Assembly (NCBI GenBank): GCA_002313255.1
Contig: DCBA01000090.1
Span: 1 to 32,783 of the forward strand
Reading direction: 5' to 3'
DNA: 32,783 nt
DNA from: Gammaproteobacteria bacterium UBA1119
GTDB lineage: Bacteria; Pseudomonadota; Gammaproteobacteria; Pseudomonadales; Azotimanducaceae
Of the stretch, positions 1-8,784 are shown piece by piece. The number at the start of each line of letters is the position of its first letter. Position 1 is the stretch's first letter. The position numbers and the translations under genes were made by a program. Under the pieces are notes generated by a model that saw only the letters and a program-made list of their open reading frames with translations, was not told where the DNA came from and did no database searches.

Positions 1-180
1 GGCTGGGGAAACACGTGGGAAGAGATTGAGTCTCATGTTGCCGCCGATATTCCCATCGGCCGTATTGTCCGTCGCGACGAGGTCGCCGACCTGATCGTGT
101 TCCTCGCGAGTGCGAGAGCCGACGCGATACACGGACAAAACATTCGTATTGACGGCGGCGCTCTGGACGTCCTGACATAG
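1..180 (+). CDS. SDR family oxidoreductase, C-terminal fragment (5' end outside window)
   Basis: Reading frame 1 is open from the first base to a TAG at 178-180 and gives the last 59 residues of a protein. The tail has the classical short-chain dehydrogenase/reductase ending: a segment PIGRIVRRDEVADLIVFLAS, then a GQNIRIDGG stretch shortly before the C-terminus. In classical SDRs these elements follow the catalytic Tyr/Lys and precede the conserved I-D-G-G end of the Rossmann domain. The Gly-rich cofactor site and catalytic residues lie upstream of the window, so the substrate cannot be judged. The stop codon shares its last base with the GTG start of the next SDR (TAGTG), so the two are probably co-transcribed and translationally coupled. 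Confidence 0.85.
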   Translation, partial: GWGNTWEEIESHVAADIPIGRIVRRDEVADLIVFLASARADAIHGQNIRIDGGALDVLT

Positions 181-1022
181 TGCGCTCGGCCGTCGTTACG
201 GGAACCACACACGGCATCGGAACCGTGACGGCCACCCGCGTCGCCGCAGCTGGCTACCGGTTGATTATGTTGGTCCGCGATCTGTACCGAGCGGAAACAT
301 TGGCGACCGCGATCACTGAGACAACAGGTAACGACGCGATTGAGGTCGTGCGTTGCGACCTTTCGTCGATCGATTCCGTAAACAGCGCGGTGTCGGACGT
401 TCGTCGACTCACGGACGATCTCCATCTGCTCATTAACAACGCCGGCATCGTTACTCGCCAACGAACGATGTCAGCCGACGGGATTGAATTAACGTTCGCC
501 ACCAATCATCTGGGACCATTTATGCTGACGATGGGATTACGCTCCGCTCTCGAATGCGCCGGAGCCAGCCGCGTGGTGAACGTTGCATCGGCCGCGTACC
601 GAAGTGGTTCACCCGACTTCGAAGCGACGCTCGACGCCGATGGTGCGGCTGGTCTCCAAGCTTACGCGACGTCAAAACTCGCGAGCGTACTTTTTACCCT
701 TGCGTTGCATCGTCGGACCCGTGGAACAGGGATCACAACCAATTGCTTGCACCCCGGGGTCGTGGCAACCAACCTGGGAGGCGACAATCGGTTATTTCGT
801 TGGGGCATGAAACTCGGGGGGGCCCTGGGTGCGATGCGTTCGCCAGAACAGGGCGCTGAAAATACGGTCCAATTGGCACTCGCAGATGAATATGCCGAGG
901 CTAGCGGCGGCTATTACGATCAAAATATGCGTCGTACGGTCCCGAACGTAACTGCTCTGAACGAAGAACTGCAAGACCAACTGTGGCACTTTTCCGAACA
1001 ACTGGCGACGGGATCGGTATGA
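180..1022 (+). CDS. SDR family NAD(P)-dependent oxidoreductase (retinol dehydrogenase-like)
   Basis: This 280-residue protein should be a cytoplasmic NAD(P)-dependent alcohol/ketone oxidoreductase. Visible SDR landmarks are TGTTHGIG at residues 7-14 (cofactor-binding TGxxxGIG), a CDLSS segment near 59-63, NNAG at 86-89, NHLGPF at 109-114, catalytic Ser137 in NVAS, and the Tyr162-x3-Lys166 pair in YATSK. The NHLGPF segment and the overall length resemble the retinol dehydrogenase/WWOX/protochlorophyllide reductase-like branch of SDRs, but the substrate cannot be read from sequence. The GTG start at 180 is chosen because it overlaps the upstream TAG by one base and places the Rossmann motif at the usual distance from the N-terminus. 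Its TGA overlaps the ATG of the next gene (ATGA at 1019-1022), which suggests a single transcript of at least three genes. Confidence 0.9.
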   Translation: MRSAVVTGTTHGIGTVTATRVAAAGYRLIMLVRDLYRAETLATAITETTGNDAIEVVRCDLSSIDSVNSAVSDVRRLTDDLHLLINNAGIVTRQRTMSADGIELTFATNHLGPFMLTMGLRSALECAGASRVVNVASAAYRSGSPDFEATLDADGAAGLQAYATSKLASVLFTLALHRRTRGTGITTNCLHPGVVATNLGGDNRLFRWGMKLGGALGAMRSPEQGAENTVQLALADEYAEASGGYYDQNMRRTVPNVTALNEELQDQLWHFSEQLATGSV

Positions 1023-1513
1023 GCGAAAACAATGACGACCTGTACGCCGACGTTATCGGCCCAACACACACGAATTACTACCTCGCCTATTTCAAGCGCG
1101 CGGATGAACGCGGTTACACTCCACTTACCTGGCACTGGCCCGTGCTGTTCGCTGACGTTTTTTGGTTCTTATACCGCAAGCAATACCGATGGGCCGGCAT
1201 CGTCACCCTCATCTCTCTGTTAATTCTTGTGGTTGCCGGGCAAATCGGACAGATGGGTTATCCAGACCTCGGCGTCGCTGTCCAATTGATACTGTTGGCC
1301 GCGTTTAAGCTGGTCTACGTTCCATTGCGGGCCAACGCGCTCTATTACGACTGGGTTCAACATCGAATCCGATTGGTCCAAGCGGCACTCCCGGGAAAGT
1401 CGATGGAACAAAAATCGATGCTCACGAAGCTCGGTGGCACGAGCTTCACGGCGCCTTTAATGATTGTCGCACTGCTGTTTATACTGGCAAGCTTCCTGCC
1501 GCCTCCCGGTTAA
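1019..1513 (+). CDS. DUF2628-type small membrane protein
   Basis: A 164-residue protein. Residues near 13-26 read YADVIGPTHTNYYL and are followed by WHWPVLFADVFWFLYRK. This pattern (a G-x-N/T-x-x-Y-Y start, then a W-x-W-P/A-x-hydrophobic-x-F-W-x-L-Y-R-K block) is what I recognise as the DUF2628 family of inner-membrane proteins of unknown function. Hydrophobic stretches at roughly 34-45, 57-75, 80-97 and 145-160 suggest three or four membrane segments. The ATG at 1019 is preferred over an in-frame GTG at 983 because it forms an ATGA overlap with the SDR stop and starts right before the conserved block. Its function is unknown. It shares a transcript with the SDRs and is convergent with the hydroxyacid dehydrogenase 51 bases away. 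Confidence 0.8.
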   Translation: MSENNDDLYADVIGPTHTNYYLAYFKRADERGYTPLTWHWPVLFADVFWFLYRKQYRWAGIVTLISLLILVVAGQIGQMGYPDLGVAVQLILLAAFKLVYVPLRANALYYDWVQHRIRLVQAALPGKSMEQKSMLTKLGGTSFTAPLMIVALLFILASFLPPPG

Positions 1514-1564
1514 ACGAACCGTCAACCGGCAACGACGCACAGTCCGATCGTCCGCTCCAGAACT

Positions 1565-2563
1565 TTAACGCCCAGCAAGAATTCCTTCGTTCACGCAGTT
1601 TTCGAGCCTGCCATCCCTTAAATAGCGCGCCGCGGTTCGCGCCGAAAACGCCCTGATGTCGCGAACACTCTCGGGAGTATAAAAAGCGGAATGCGGTGTA
1701 ACCAGGAGTCGGTGACGAATCCAGTCTTCATCCGCCTTCCATGCGGCAATCAACGGACGGTCGAGCTTCGCCGGTTCTTCCGGTAAAACGTCAAGCCCGG
1801 CAGCAAGTACCACGTCATCCTTCATCGCGTCATGCAGAGCATCGACATCGATGATGGGACCTCGCGCCGTATTCACGATAATGATTCCTTTTTTTGCGTG
1901 TGCGAGGGCGTCTGCATCAATGAGATGAGTGGTCTCATCGTTCAGCGGGGCATGCACACTCACAATATCTGACTCGGCTAGCAGTTCCGGCAGCGAGTCG
2001 GATCGACGAATACCGAGCGCCAGTTCCGAACCGTTGGGTTTGTAGGGATCGTGAAATGTGACGTCCATATCGAATGCCTTGGCGCGCATCGCGGCCGCAG
2101 TCCCAATACGGCCCAGGCCAACGATGCCCATCGTGCAATCGGCCATGCGTTTACCAAACGGATTCAGTGCCGGGCGCCAGTTGGCCAACGGGTCAGCTCG
2201 TAGCGATTCGTCATGAAAGGCAATACTTTTGGTTAACGTCAGCATCAGTGCGATGGCGTGATCGGCGACCTCACGCGTGCCGTAATCTGGCGTGTTGCTA
2301 ACGGCAATTCCGCGATCGCCGAATGCCGCAAGATCCACGTCGTCAAATCCCACCGCCGGTTTAACGAAAATGCGGCAGTTGTCGAGCATATACATCACGT
2401 TAGCGGGCACATGCCCACCGACGATGCCATCGCAGTTACGCCATTGCTCCTCCGTAACGGTGTCAAAGCCACGGCAAAACTCGCCTGTCACCCCTTCTCC
2501 TAGCGCCTCAATTTCGATCTGGTTGTCGCGCCCGGTTCGCGGAAAAAGTACTCGAATTGTCAT
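1565..2563 (-). CDS. D-isomer-specific 2-hydroxyacid dehydrogenase family protein
   Basis: A 332-residue cytoplasmic NAD(H)-dependent oxidoreductase of the D-2-hydroxyacid dehydrogenase fold (phosphoglycerate dehydrogenase/CtBP-like). The Rossmann motif GLGRIG lies at residues 149-154, with an acidic HDPY at 171-174 after the second beta strand. The catalytic trio is visible: Arg234 in NTARGP, Glu263 in LDVLPEEP and His291 in TPHSAF. The length matches single-domain family members without a regulatory ACT domain. The exact 2-keto acid is unknown. The ATG at 2563 has a GGAG about 9 bases upstream. It lies 49 bases downstream of nuoN on the same strand with no obvious terminator between, so read-through from the nuo operon is possible, though the reaction has no direct link to complex I. 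Confidence 0.88.
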   Translation of the reverse strand: MTIRVLFPRTGRDNQIEIEALGEGVTGEFCRGFDTVTEEQWRNCDGIVGGHVPANVMYMLDNCRIFVKPAVGFDDVDLAAFGDRGIAVSNTPDYGTREVADHAIALMLTLTKSIAFHDESLRADPLANWRPALNPFGKRMADCTMGIVGLGRIGTAAAMRAKAFDMDVTFHDPYKPNGSELALGIRRSDSLPELLAESDIVSVHAPLNDETTHLIDADALAHAKKGIIIVNTARGPIIDVDALHDAMKDDVVLAAGLDVLPEEPAKLDRPLIAAWKADEDWIRHRLLVTPHSAFYTPESVRDIRAFSARTAARYLRDGRLENCVNEGILAGR

Positions 2564-2612
2564 GTGGTTGTCTCCGTCAAACCGTTACAGCTTCCAAGGA
2601 GTCTAGCCGCGA

Positions 2613-4067
2613 TCACGCTCCGAACGCGCCAATGAGGCCGCGCACTAACTCAATCAGCGGGGTCGGATACACACCGAAGAGAATCACAGCCACACCTAAT
2701 ACCCCTACGGTCACGATGGTTTCCACGGGTATAGCGGTAGCTCTTACCGAACCATCCGTGGATTCGCTTTGCGTCATGGTAAATACAATTCGAAGGTAAT
2801 AGTAAATGCCAATCGCGCTGCCAATGACGAGTGCCCAAAGGAGAACCCATAGCGCGCCCTGGACGCCCGCTGCGAAAAGGTAAAACTTGGCAATAAAGCC
2901 CATGGTTAATGGAATACCCGCCAAAGAAAGAACCGCCGCCGTCAACACCGCCGCAAGCACTGGGTGGCTCCAAAATAAACCCTGGTAGTCGGCCAACTGC
3001 TCAGTGTCCTGGTCACTCGCCGAAATCGAAAGCGCGCTGATAACACCGAACGCTGCCAAGGTCATAAGAAAGTAGCCAGCCAGATATACCATCGTCGTCT
3101 CACGAGCGATCTCAGGGTCATCCAACGCAGCGACCACCAGCAGCGCAATCAGTAAATAGCCAGCGTGAGCGATCGACGAGAAGGCCAAAATTCGCTTGAT
3201 GTTTTTCTCCAACAGCGCCAGAAGATTACCCACGACCATCGAACCCACAGCGATGATAGAAATTCCCAGTGCAATGGATGCGTTGGACAGTACATCCGAA
3301 ATCACGGCGTAGCGCAGTAACACAGCAAACACGGCCCCTTTGGACACCGTCGCGATAAACCCTGTCACCGGCGCGGGCGCCCCTTGATACACGTCGGGGG
3401 TCCACATGTGAAAAGGCACGAGGGACAACTTGAACGCCAGTCCGACAATCAGCATTCCCTGCCCCAACCAGTAGTAGTTCTCACCTTGGTTATCAACTGG
3501 TTGTCCCAATGCGCTGAAACTCAGTGAACCGGAAGCCGCATAGATTAGGGCCATACCGAATAACATCGTGGTCGAGGCGACCCCGGATAGCACCAGGTAT
3601 TTCGTAGCAGCCTCGAGTGGAAGTCTGCCTTCTTGGGGGTAGCAGATCATGGCATACAAAGAAATCGATAGAATCTCGAGTCCTAAAATCAACGTCGCAA
3701 AATGGGAAGCCACTGCCATGACCATCGCTCCCAGCGTGGCCGTTAGAATGAGCATGTAGAATTCTTCACAACTCGACGCTCGATGATCGAGATAACGAAA
3801 CGAGATCAATACGGTGACGATGGCAGCGAGCAGGAAAAGCCCGCTAAAGAACTGGCCATAGCCGTCCACGCGGATCAGTCCAAACACCTCCTCGCTACCG
3901 GCAGCGAGCGACTGCGGGATCAGGGCTCCAGCAATGACTAAAATCAGGAATGTCGACGTCATCGCTAGTGCATGACTGCGGCGGAACGCAACCAGTAGCA
4001 TTAGCACCATAAGACCCACCGTCAGCACGATATGTGGCATCACCGAGTTAACCCATGCATGACTCAC
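2613..4067 (-). CDS. nuoN: NADH-quinone oxidoreductase subunit N
   Basis: A 484-residue antiporter-like membrane subunit of respiratory complex I, one of three Mrp-like proton channels in the membrane arm. It is almost entirely hydrophobic with about 14 predicted helices. Conserved charged residues of the proton path are visible: Glu131 in LGLEILS and Lys213 in FKLSLVPFHMWTPDVYQGAP. The length matches E. coli NuoN (485). The GTG at 4067 is chosen over an open frame reaching 4142 because it forms a GTGA overlap with the nuoM stop; the longer version would add a basic, non-membrane 25-residue leader. An ATG at 4040 is an alternative. It is the last gene of the nuo operon. Confidence 0.95.
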   Translation of the reverse strand: MSHAWVNSVMPHIVLTVGLMVLMLLVAFRRSHALAMTSTFLILVIAGALIPQSLAAGSEEVFGLIRVDGYGQFFSGLFLLAAIVTVLISFRYLDHRASSCEEFYMLILTATLGAMVMAVASHFATLILGLEILSISLYAMICYPQEGRLPLEAATKYLVLSGVASTTMLFGMALIYAASGSLSFSALGQPVDNQGENYYWLGQGMLIVGLAFKLSLVPFHMWTPDVYQGAPAPVTGFIATVSKGAVFAVLLRYAVISDVLSNASIALGISIIAVGSMVVGNLLALLEKNIKRILAFSSIAHAGYLLIALLVVAALDDPEIARETTMVYLAGYFLMTLAAFGVISALSISASDQDTEQLADYQGLFWSHPVLAAVLTAAVLSLAGIPLTMGFIAKFYLFAAGVQGALWVLLWALVIGSAIGIYYYLRIVFTMTQSESTDGSVRATAIPVETIVTVGVLGVAVILFGVYPTPLIELVRGLIGAFGA

Positions 4068-5527
4068 AGCCCTGCCACCCCCAGTGACGTGATAACAGGT
4101 GCTGATAAATCGAGCACGAGTTGGGGATAGACACCCAGCCATACCAGCCCGATCATCATCAAGATCATGACGGTCATTTCACGTGCTCCGAAGTCCTCGA
4201 TCTCTCCCACATCCGGGTTGGGGACGCCTTGAAACGCCCTTTGCATCAGCGATAAGCCGTAAACTGCTGCAACAACAATGCCGATCGTTGCAGCGATAGT
4301 CAGCGGAACGTGAGCTTGGAATGCCCCAAGTAGTGCAAGGAATTCACCCACGAAATTTCCTAACCCCGGCATCCCGACGGATGCAACAACAAAAAACAAC
4401 GTCATCGCGCCCATGCGCGGCGCACGCACCCAGAGCCCTCCCATCTTCGACATTTCCCGCGAGTGCAAGCGTTGCTGCAGCGCTCCCGCCATCATGAACA
4501 ACGCCGCGGTCGAGAAGCCGTGAGCAATCATGGTCACCACCGCGCCCTGCATAGCAATTTCATTGAATGCGTACACGCCGAGCAAGATGAATCCCATGTG
4601 CGCGACCGAGCTATACGCGACCAAGCGCTTGAAATCGCTTTGGCTGTACGCCATGTAGCCGCCATAAACGATGCTCAGAGCGCCCAGCAACATGCCCACC
4701 GTTGCAAAATCTTGCGACGCTTCCGGAAAAAGTCCCACGGCAAATCGAATCACGCCGTAGCCACCAGTCTTCAACAGGATGCCAGCTAAAATCACGGATC
4801 CCGCGGTCGGCGCTTGGGTGTGTGCGTCAGGCAGCCAGGTATGGACGGGCACGCTCGGCAGCTTGGTAATAAACGCAACGAAAAACCCCAACATCAGCCA
4901 CCAAGCAACGTCCGGATCCAAAGATGCATTCCGAAGTTCAAAATAGTCGAACGTAATGACTCCGGTAGCTTGGTAGTTGAAGTACACCAACGACAAAATC
5001 GCGAACAACATCAGCAGGCCGCTAATCTGGGTGAACAGAAAAAACTTGGTCGCCGCGTAGGCGCGATTCTCGTGTCCCCATATCGCGATCAGGAAATACA
5101 TGGGAATGAGCATCACTTCCCAGAAAAAGAAGAATAGGAATAGATCGAAGGCCGAAAAAACGCCGACAACGCCGGCCATTACCCACAAGATGTTGAACTG
5201 GAAAAATCCGTGTCGCTCGCTAATTTCCGACCACGATGAAACGACCGCGACGATGCCAACAAAAGCCGTGAGGGCGACCAGCATGAGCGATAGTCCATCA
5301 AGAACTAGATAAACCTGGATGCCAAACCGCGGGATCCACGGCAATACCTGCCTCGCATATTCCTCGGTCCCCGATCCTGCACCCAACCACGCGCTGCTCG
5401 TATAGATAAGTGCAACCACAAACGCGATCAACGAAACCCAGCGAGGCGCGTGTTGGTGAATACGTTCCGAGAATGCGGCGACCACGCCAGCGGCAAGCAG
5501 TCCCATAATGAGGGCGAGGATGTTCAA
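4064..5527 (-). CDS. nuoM: NADH-quinone oxidoreductase subunit M
   Basis: A 487-residue antiporter-like proton-pumping subunit of complex I, embedded in the cytoplasmic membrane between NuoN and NuoL in the membrane arm. The family motif FFFWEVMLIPMYF contains the key Glu137, and TKLPSVPVHTWLPDAHTQAP (221-240) contains the channel Lys222. The frame is open to 5587, but the extra 20 residues are Gly/Arg-rich and unlike any NuoM start. The TTG at 5527 begins a hydrophobic N-terminus (NILALIMGLLAAG) and forms a TTGA overlap with the nuoL stop, so I take it as the start. A TTG start held by translational coupling is notable. The GTGA at its 3' end couples it to nuoN. Confidence 0.94.
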   Translation of the reverse strand: MNILALIMGLLAAGVVAAFSERIHQHAPRWVSLIAFVVALIYTSSAWLGAGSGTEEYARQVLPWIPRFGIQVYLVLDGLSLMLVALTAFVGIVAVVSSWSEISERHGFFQFNILWVMAGVVGVFSAFDLFLFFFFWEVMLIPMYFLIAIWGHENRAYAATKFFLFTQISGLLMLFAILSLVYFNYQATGVITFDYFELRNASLDPDVAWWLMLGFFVAFITKLPSVPVHTWLPDAHTQAPTAGSVILAGILLKTGGYGVIRFAVGLFPEASQDFATVGMLLGALSIVYGGYMAYSQSDFKRLVAYSSVAHMGFILLGVYAFNEIAMQGAVVTMIAHGFSTAALFMMAGALQQRLHSREMSKMGGLWVRAPRMGAMTLFFVVASVGMPGLGNFVGEFLALLGAFQAHVPLTIAATIGIVVAAVYGLSLMQRAFQGVPNPDVGEIEDFGAREMTVMILMMIGLVWLGVYPQLVLDLSAPVITSLGVAGL

Positions 5528-7386
5528 TCCAGCACCTCCCACATCACGACCACGACCACAAATGCCAAGCCCAGCACCATGTTCCATGCGTACCAGCGGA
5601 GGCGACCATTTTGGACGACGGCCAGTACGTGATGCATGCCGCGGGCGATACTAGCGGTTGACTTAAACGCCAGATCGACGAAATCATTCTTGTTCATCCG
5701 CGCAAGTGCGACGAAAGGAGCAACAACAGCCCGATCGTATAACCAGTCAAATCCCCATCCGCTATACCAAAACCGTCTTACGTTCTCGGCGAACTCTGTT
5801 CCGGGGAGTTGCGTCGAACCGCCTCGCGCGGAACCAAACACAAACCAACCAGTGAGAATTCCCAACAGCGGCATCGCCATCGTCACCAACGCGATCGGAG
5901 AGAAGTGGTCATGCGTCGTGATACCACCGTCTGGTAACACCCCCGAAACAATGCCCAACCCAAACCAGCCGCCACCCAGTGCGAGACCACACAGAATGAT
6001 GAGCGGCGCGTTCATATTCCATCCTGATGAATCGTGGGCTGCGGTTTTCGCCTCACCAAAAAAAGTCAGAAGAATCATGCGCGTCGTGTATAGCGCGGTC
6101 ATAAACGCAGCAATGGCTGCGCCGCCCCAGAAGACCATCCCGGCCGCCGGGTTATCGGCCGCCGTCAACATGATGGCGTCCTTGCTGAAGAACCCTGACG
6201 TCAGCGGCAATGCAGCAAGTGCGATAGAACCCACCAACATACTCACGAACGGAATAGGCAGTTTCCGCCAGAGCCCACCCATCTTGAACATGTCCTGTTC
6301 GTGATGCAGAGCGAGGATAACGGAACCACTCGCAAGGAAAAGAAGGGCTTTAAAAAATGCGTGGGTCATTAGATGAAAAACGGCCGCTGACCAGGCGCCC
6401 ACACCAAGGGCCATGAACATGTACCCGATCTGACTCATGGTCGAAAATGCGAGCACCCGTTTGATGTCGGTCTGCACGAGCGCCGTAAATGACGAAATGA
6501 ATAAGGTGACCAGTCCGGTGACGGCGACCCAGAACTGGGCTTCGGGGGAAATAAGGTAAATATCGTGCATCCGAGCGATCAGATAAACACCCGCGGTGAC
6601 CATGGTGGCGGCGTGAATGAGCGCTGACACCGGGGTCGGTCCCGCCATTGCATCGGGAAGCCAGGTTTGTAACGGTACCTGCGCCGATTTCCCCATCGCG
6701 CCACCCAAGAACAAAAGCCCAATGACCGTAGCCATCGTCGAACCCTCGGGCCAAGCGATATTCGCCGCTGCCAGCGAAGCCTGAATTTCCGTGGTGCCAA
6801 GCTCCCGGAATAACAGGAACAACCCGAGAGCCATGAACGTGTCCCCCACGCGGGTAACCACAAACGCTTTGCGCGCGGCGTAGCCGTTGTTTGGATCTCG
6901 ATGGTAAAAGCCAATCAACAAATAACTACACAAACCAACACCTTCCCACCCCAGGAAAAGCACCAGTAGGTTATCGCCCAGAACAAGCATCAACATCGCG
7001 AACACAAATAAATTCATGTACGCGAAAAAACGGCTAAAACCTTCGGGTTCCTCAGGGTCATCCCACATGTAGCCGGTGGCGTAGACGTGAATCAAAAAAC
7101 CAACGCCAGTAATGACACCCGTCATCACAAGCGCTAGACCATCGAGATACAGTCTGATCTCAGGAACGAACTCGCCGACGCGCATCCACGTCCATAACTG
7201 TTGCGAGTGGGGCTCGGCGCCACCATCCATAAACGCTTTTCCCACGACAACGGCAACAACCGCGGCAAATCCAATAGAACCTGCCCCGACAATGGCGATC
7301 ACCACCTTCGGCAGTTTGCCTTGGGACAAAAATAAGACCAAGAAGCCCAACAGCGGAAAAGTCGGTATTAGCCAAAGCGCGTCCAT
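5524..7386 (-). CDS. nuoL: NADH-quinone oxidoreductase subunit L
   Basis: A 620-residue distal proton-pumping subunit of complex I. Its N-terminal domain (about 1-500) is antiporter-like, and the C-terminal part provides the long lateral helix that braces NuoM and NuoN. Visible residues are Glu148 in LGWEGVGLCSYLL, Lys233 in MGKSAQVPLQTWLPDAMAGP and a His-rich FHLMTHAFFKALLFL segment. The length is close to E. coli NuoL (613), so the lateral helix and the last transmembrane anchor (a hydrophobic C-terminus ending LDVL-like) are present. The ATG at 7386 shares one base with the nuoK stop (TGATG). Its own TGA overlaps the nuoM TTG. Confidence 0.96.
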   Translation of the reverse strand: MDALWLIPTFPLLGFLVLFLSQGKLPKVVIAIVGAGSIGFAAVVAVVVGKAFMDGGAEPHSQQLWTWMRVGEFVPEIRLYLDGLALVMTGVITGVGFLIHVYATGYMWDDPEEPEGFSRFFAYMNLFVFAMLMLVLGDNLLVLFLGWEGVGLCSYLLIGFYHRDPNNGYAARKAFVVTRVGDTFMALGLFLLFRELGTTEIQASLAAANIAWPEGSTMATVIGLLFLGGAMGKSAQVPLQTWLPDAMAGPTPVSALIHAATMVTAGVYLIARMHDIYLISPEAQFWVAVTGLVTLFISSFTALVQTDIKRVLAFSTMSQIGYMFMALGVGAWSAAVFHLMTHAFFKALLFLASGSVILALHHEQDMFKMGGLWRKLPIPFVSMLVGSIALAALPLTSGFFSKDAIMLTAADNPAAGMVFWGGAAIAAFMTALYTTRMILLTFFGEAKTAAHDSSGWNMNAPLIILCGLALGGGWFGLGIVSGVLPDGGITTHDHFSPIALVTMAMPLLGILTGWFVFGSARGGSTQLPGTEFAENVRRFWYSGWGFDWLYDRAVVAPFVALARMNKNDFVDLAFKSTASIARGMHHVLAVVQNGRLRWYAWNMVLGLAFVVVVVMWEVLD

Positions 7387-7703
7387 CAGCTGTGCATCTC
7401 GTCGGCCGAATCGACATCGAGGCTGTCAAAGCGACGTGATAACTGCAGCACGATCCCTAACGCTACGGCGACTTCGGCCGCGGCCAACGCCAAAATGAAC
7501 ATGAACATGATTTGCCCGTCAGCTTGCGCCCAACGAGCACCACCCGCTACGAAGGCCAGTCCGCACGCATTCATCATGACTTCAAGCGACATCAACACAA
7601 ACATCACATTGCGCCGGACCAAAACGCCGGTGAGGCCTATACAAAAGAGTGCCGCAGCCAGCACAAATACGTGTTCGAGCGGCAACGACAAAGCGAAATT
7701 CAC
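7386..7703 (-). CDS. nuoK: NADH-quinone oxidoreductase subunit K
   Basis: A 105-residue membrane subunit of complex I with three predicted helices (about 11-28, 34-53 and 66-88), homologous to MrpC/ND4L. The two membrane glutamates essential for proton transfer in this family are present: Glu41 in [10 protein letters not shown] and Glu77 in [10 protein letters not shown]. The length agrees with E. coli NuoK (100) plus a short polar C-terminal tail. The start is a GTG at 7703 that overlaps the nuoJ stop as GTGA. The stop overlaps the nuoL ATG by one base. Confidence 0.95.
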   Translation of the reverse strand: MNFALSLPLEHVFVLAAALFCIGLTGVLVRRNVMFVLMSLEVMMNACGLAFVAGGARWAQADGQIMFMFILALAAAEVAVALGIVLQLSRRFDSLDVDSADEMHS

Positions 7704-8209
7704 ACTTCCTCCCGCCTCTCAGATAGATAACGACGTCCCAGATGATACGAACCTACCAAGGCCGCGAGCAGGAGAATCCCAGCGAGCTCCACGGCTAAAA
7801 GATAGGGGCCAAAAAGACGCGTACCCACCGTTTTCGGTCCCACCATTGACGCCGCTGTCTGTACAGATTCACCACTGAGCGCGTAGACCAAACCTAAAAA
7901 CAGGGGAATCGTAAGCAGGCATGGCAATATCCACATACGCGGACGCAACCACGCGCTCTCGCGCGCGACCGATCCTTTCCCAAGATTGAGCATCATCACC
8001 ACGAACAAAAACAGCACAACGATCGCTCCCGCGTAGACGACTATTTCCAGCGCTGCTGCAAACGGCGCCCCGAGCAAAAAGAAAATGACGGCGACCGACA
8101 GCAGCGAAACGATCAAATAAATGAGTGCGTGCGAAGCGTTCTTACCGGTGACGACCAAGACGGTCGACGCCAAAGCGGTCACGGCAGCAATGTAAAAAAG
8201 ACTTTCCAT
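7700..8209 (-). CDS. nuoJ: NADH-quinone oxidoreductase subunit J
   Basis: A 169-residue membrane subunit of complex I (ND6 homologue) with about five predicted helices. The third helix carries the hallmark [21 protein letters not shown] (residues 55-75), including Glu55, Tyr59 and Gly61 at the conserved pi-bulge helix implicated in coupling quinone reduction to proton pumping. It is slightly shorter than E. coli NuoJ (184). The ATG at 8209 follows the nuoI stop by 22 bases and has only a weak ribosome binding site. This is the widest internal gap in the operon. The stop overlaps nuoK as GTGA. Confidence 0.95.
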   Translation of the reverse strand: MESLFYIAAVTALASTVLVVTGKNASHALIYLIVSLLSVAVIFFLLGAPFAAALEIVVYAGAIVVLFLFVVMMLNLGKGSVARESAWLRPRMWILPCLLTIPLFLGLVYALSGESVQTAASMVGPKTVGTRLFGPYLLAVELAGILLLAALVGSYHLGRRYLSERREEV

Positions 8210-8231
8210 ATCGGTTATGCGTTAGCGTGAA

Positions 8232-8771
8232 CTACGGCATCAGACTCCGAACATTCGTTGGCGACGCTTCGTTCTGTGCTTCACCTTTTTGTTTTCCATC
8301 AATGGTTTTACCCGCCACATTCCAGAAGCTGTATCCAGGATATTTACCAGGACCACTGATGAGCAGGTGCTCTTTCTCATACACCATGTTGGTGCGATCA
8401 AATTCAGCCAACTCAAAATCCGGCGTCAATTGAATGGCATAGGTGGGACACGCTTCCTCGCAAAGCCCGCACATGATGCAACGCGAAAAGTTGATACGAA
8501 AAAATTCTGGATACCAACGACCATCTGTTTCTTTTTCGGTTTTCTGCAAGGCGATGCAATCGACAGGACACGCGACCGCGCATAAATTGCAGGCAACGCA
8601 TCGCTCTTCGCCGTCCGGATCACGCGTCAGTACAATACGACCGCGGTATCTGGGCGCCAGATAGGGCATTTCTTCTGGGTATTGAACCGTTTCGCTGCGC
8701 ATGCCGAAAAGGCGCCGAAATCCGGGCGTGTGCTGCAAGATGGTCCAGATCGTTCGGAATTGGCTAATCAT
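8232..8771 (-). CDS. nuoI: NADH-quinone oxidoreductase subunit I (2x[4Fe-4S])
   Basis: A 179-residue peripheral-arm subunit that holds clusters N6a and N6b and passes electrons from NuoG to NuoB. Two ferredoxin motifs of the C-x2-C-x2-C-x3-C-P type are present: Cys58/61/64/68 ([12 protein letters not shown]) and Cys98/101/104/108 ([12 protein letters not shown]). The length equals E. coli NuoI (180). The frame is open to 8825 but the added 18 residues are Arg/Gly-rich. The ATG at 8771 lies 13 bases after the nuoH stop with a GGGG ribosome binding site and starts the expected amphipathic helix, so it is preferred. The last 25 residues are a polar tail (Lys/Gln/Asn-rich) of no recognised function. 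Confidence 0.96.
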   Translation of the reverse strand: MISQFRTIWTILQHTPGFRRLFGMRSETVQYPEEMPYLAPRYRGRIVLTRDPDGEERCVACNLCAVACPVDCIALQKTEKETDGRWYPEFFRINFSRCIMCGLCEEACPTYAIQLTPDFELAEFDRTNMVYEKEHLLISGPGKYPGYSFWNVAGKTIDGKQKGEAQNEASPTNVRSLMP

Positions 8772-8784
8772 GATTCTTGCACCC

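Noticed and set aside
983..1018. In-frame upstream GTG extension of the DUF2628 gene
   Set aside because: It would overlap the SDR by 40 bases and lies before the conserved start; the ATGA overlap at 1019 is a better start.
1507..1521. Small hairpin CGGTT / AACCG at the end of the DUF2628 gene
   Set aside because: Five-base stem without T-tract; expected by chance.
1520..1530. CGTCAACCGGC also found at 22148-22158
   Set aside because: An 11-base match within 32 kb is expected by chance; the flanks do not match.
5636..6304. Long open frame (222 codons) on the plus strand inside nuoL
   Set aside because: It is antisense to conserved nuoL and rich in Pro/Asn/Ser as expected from a mirrored membrane-protein gene.
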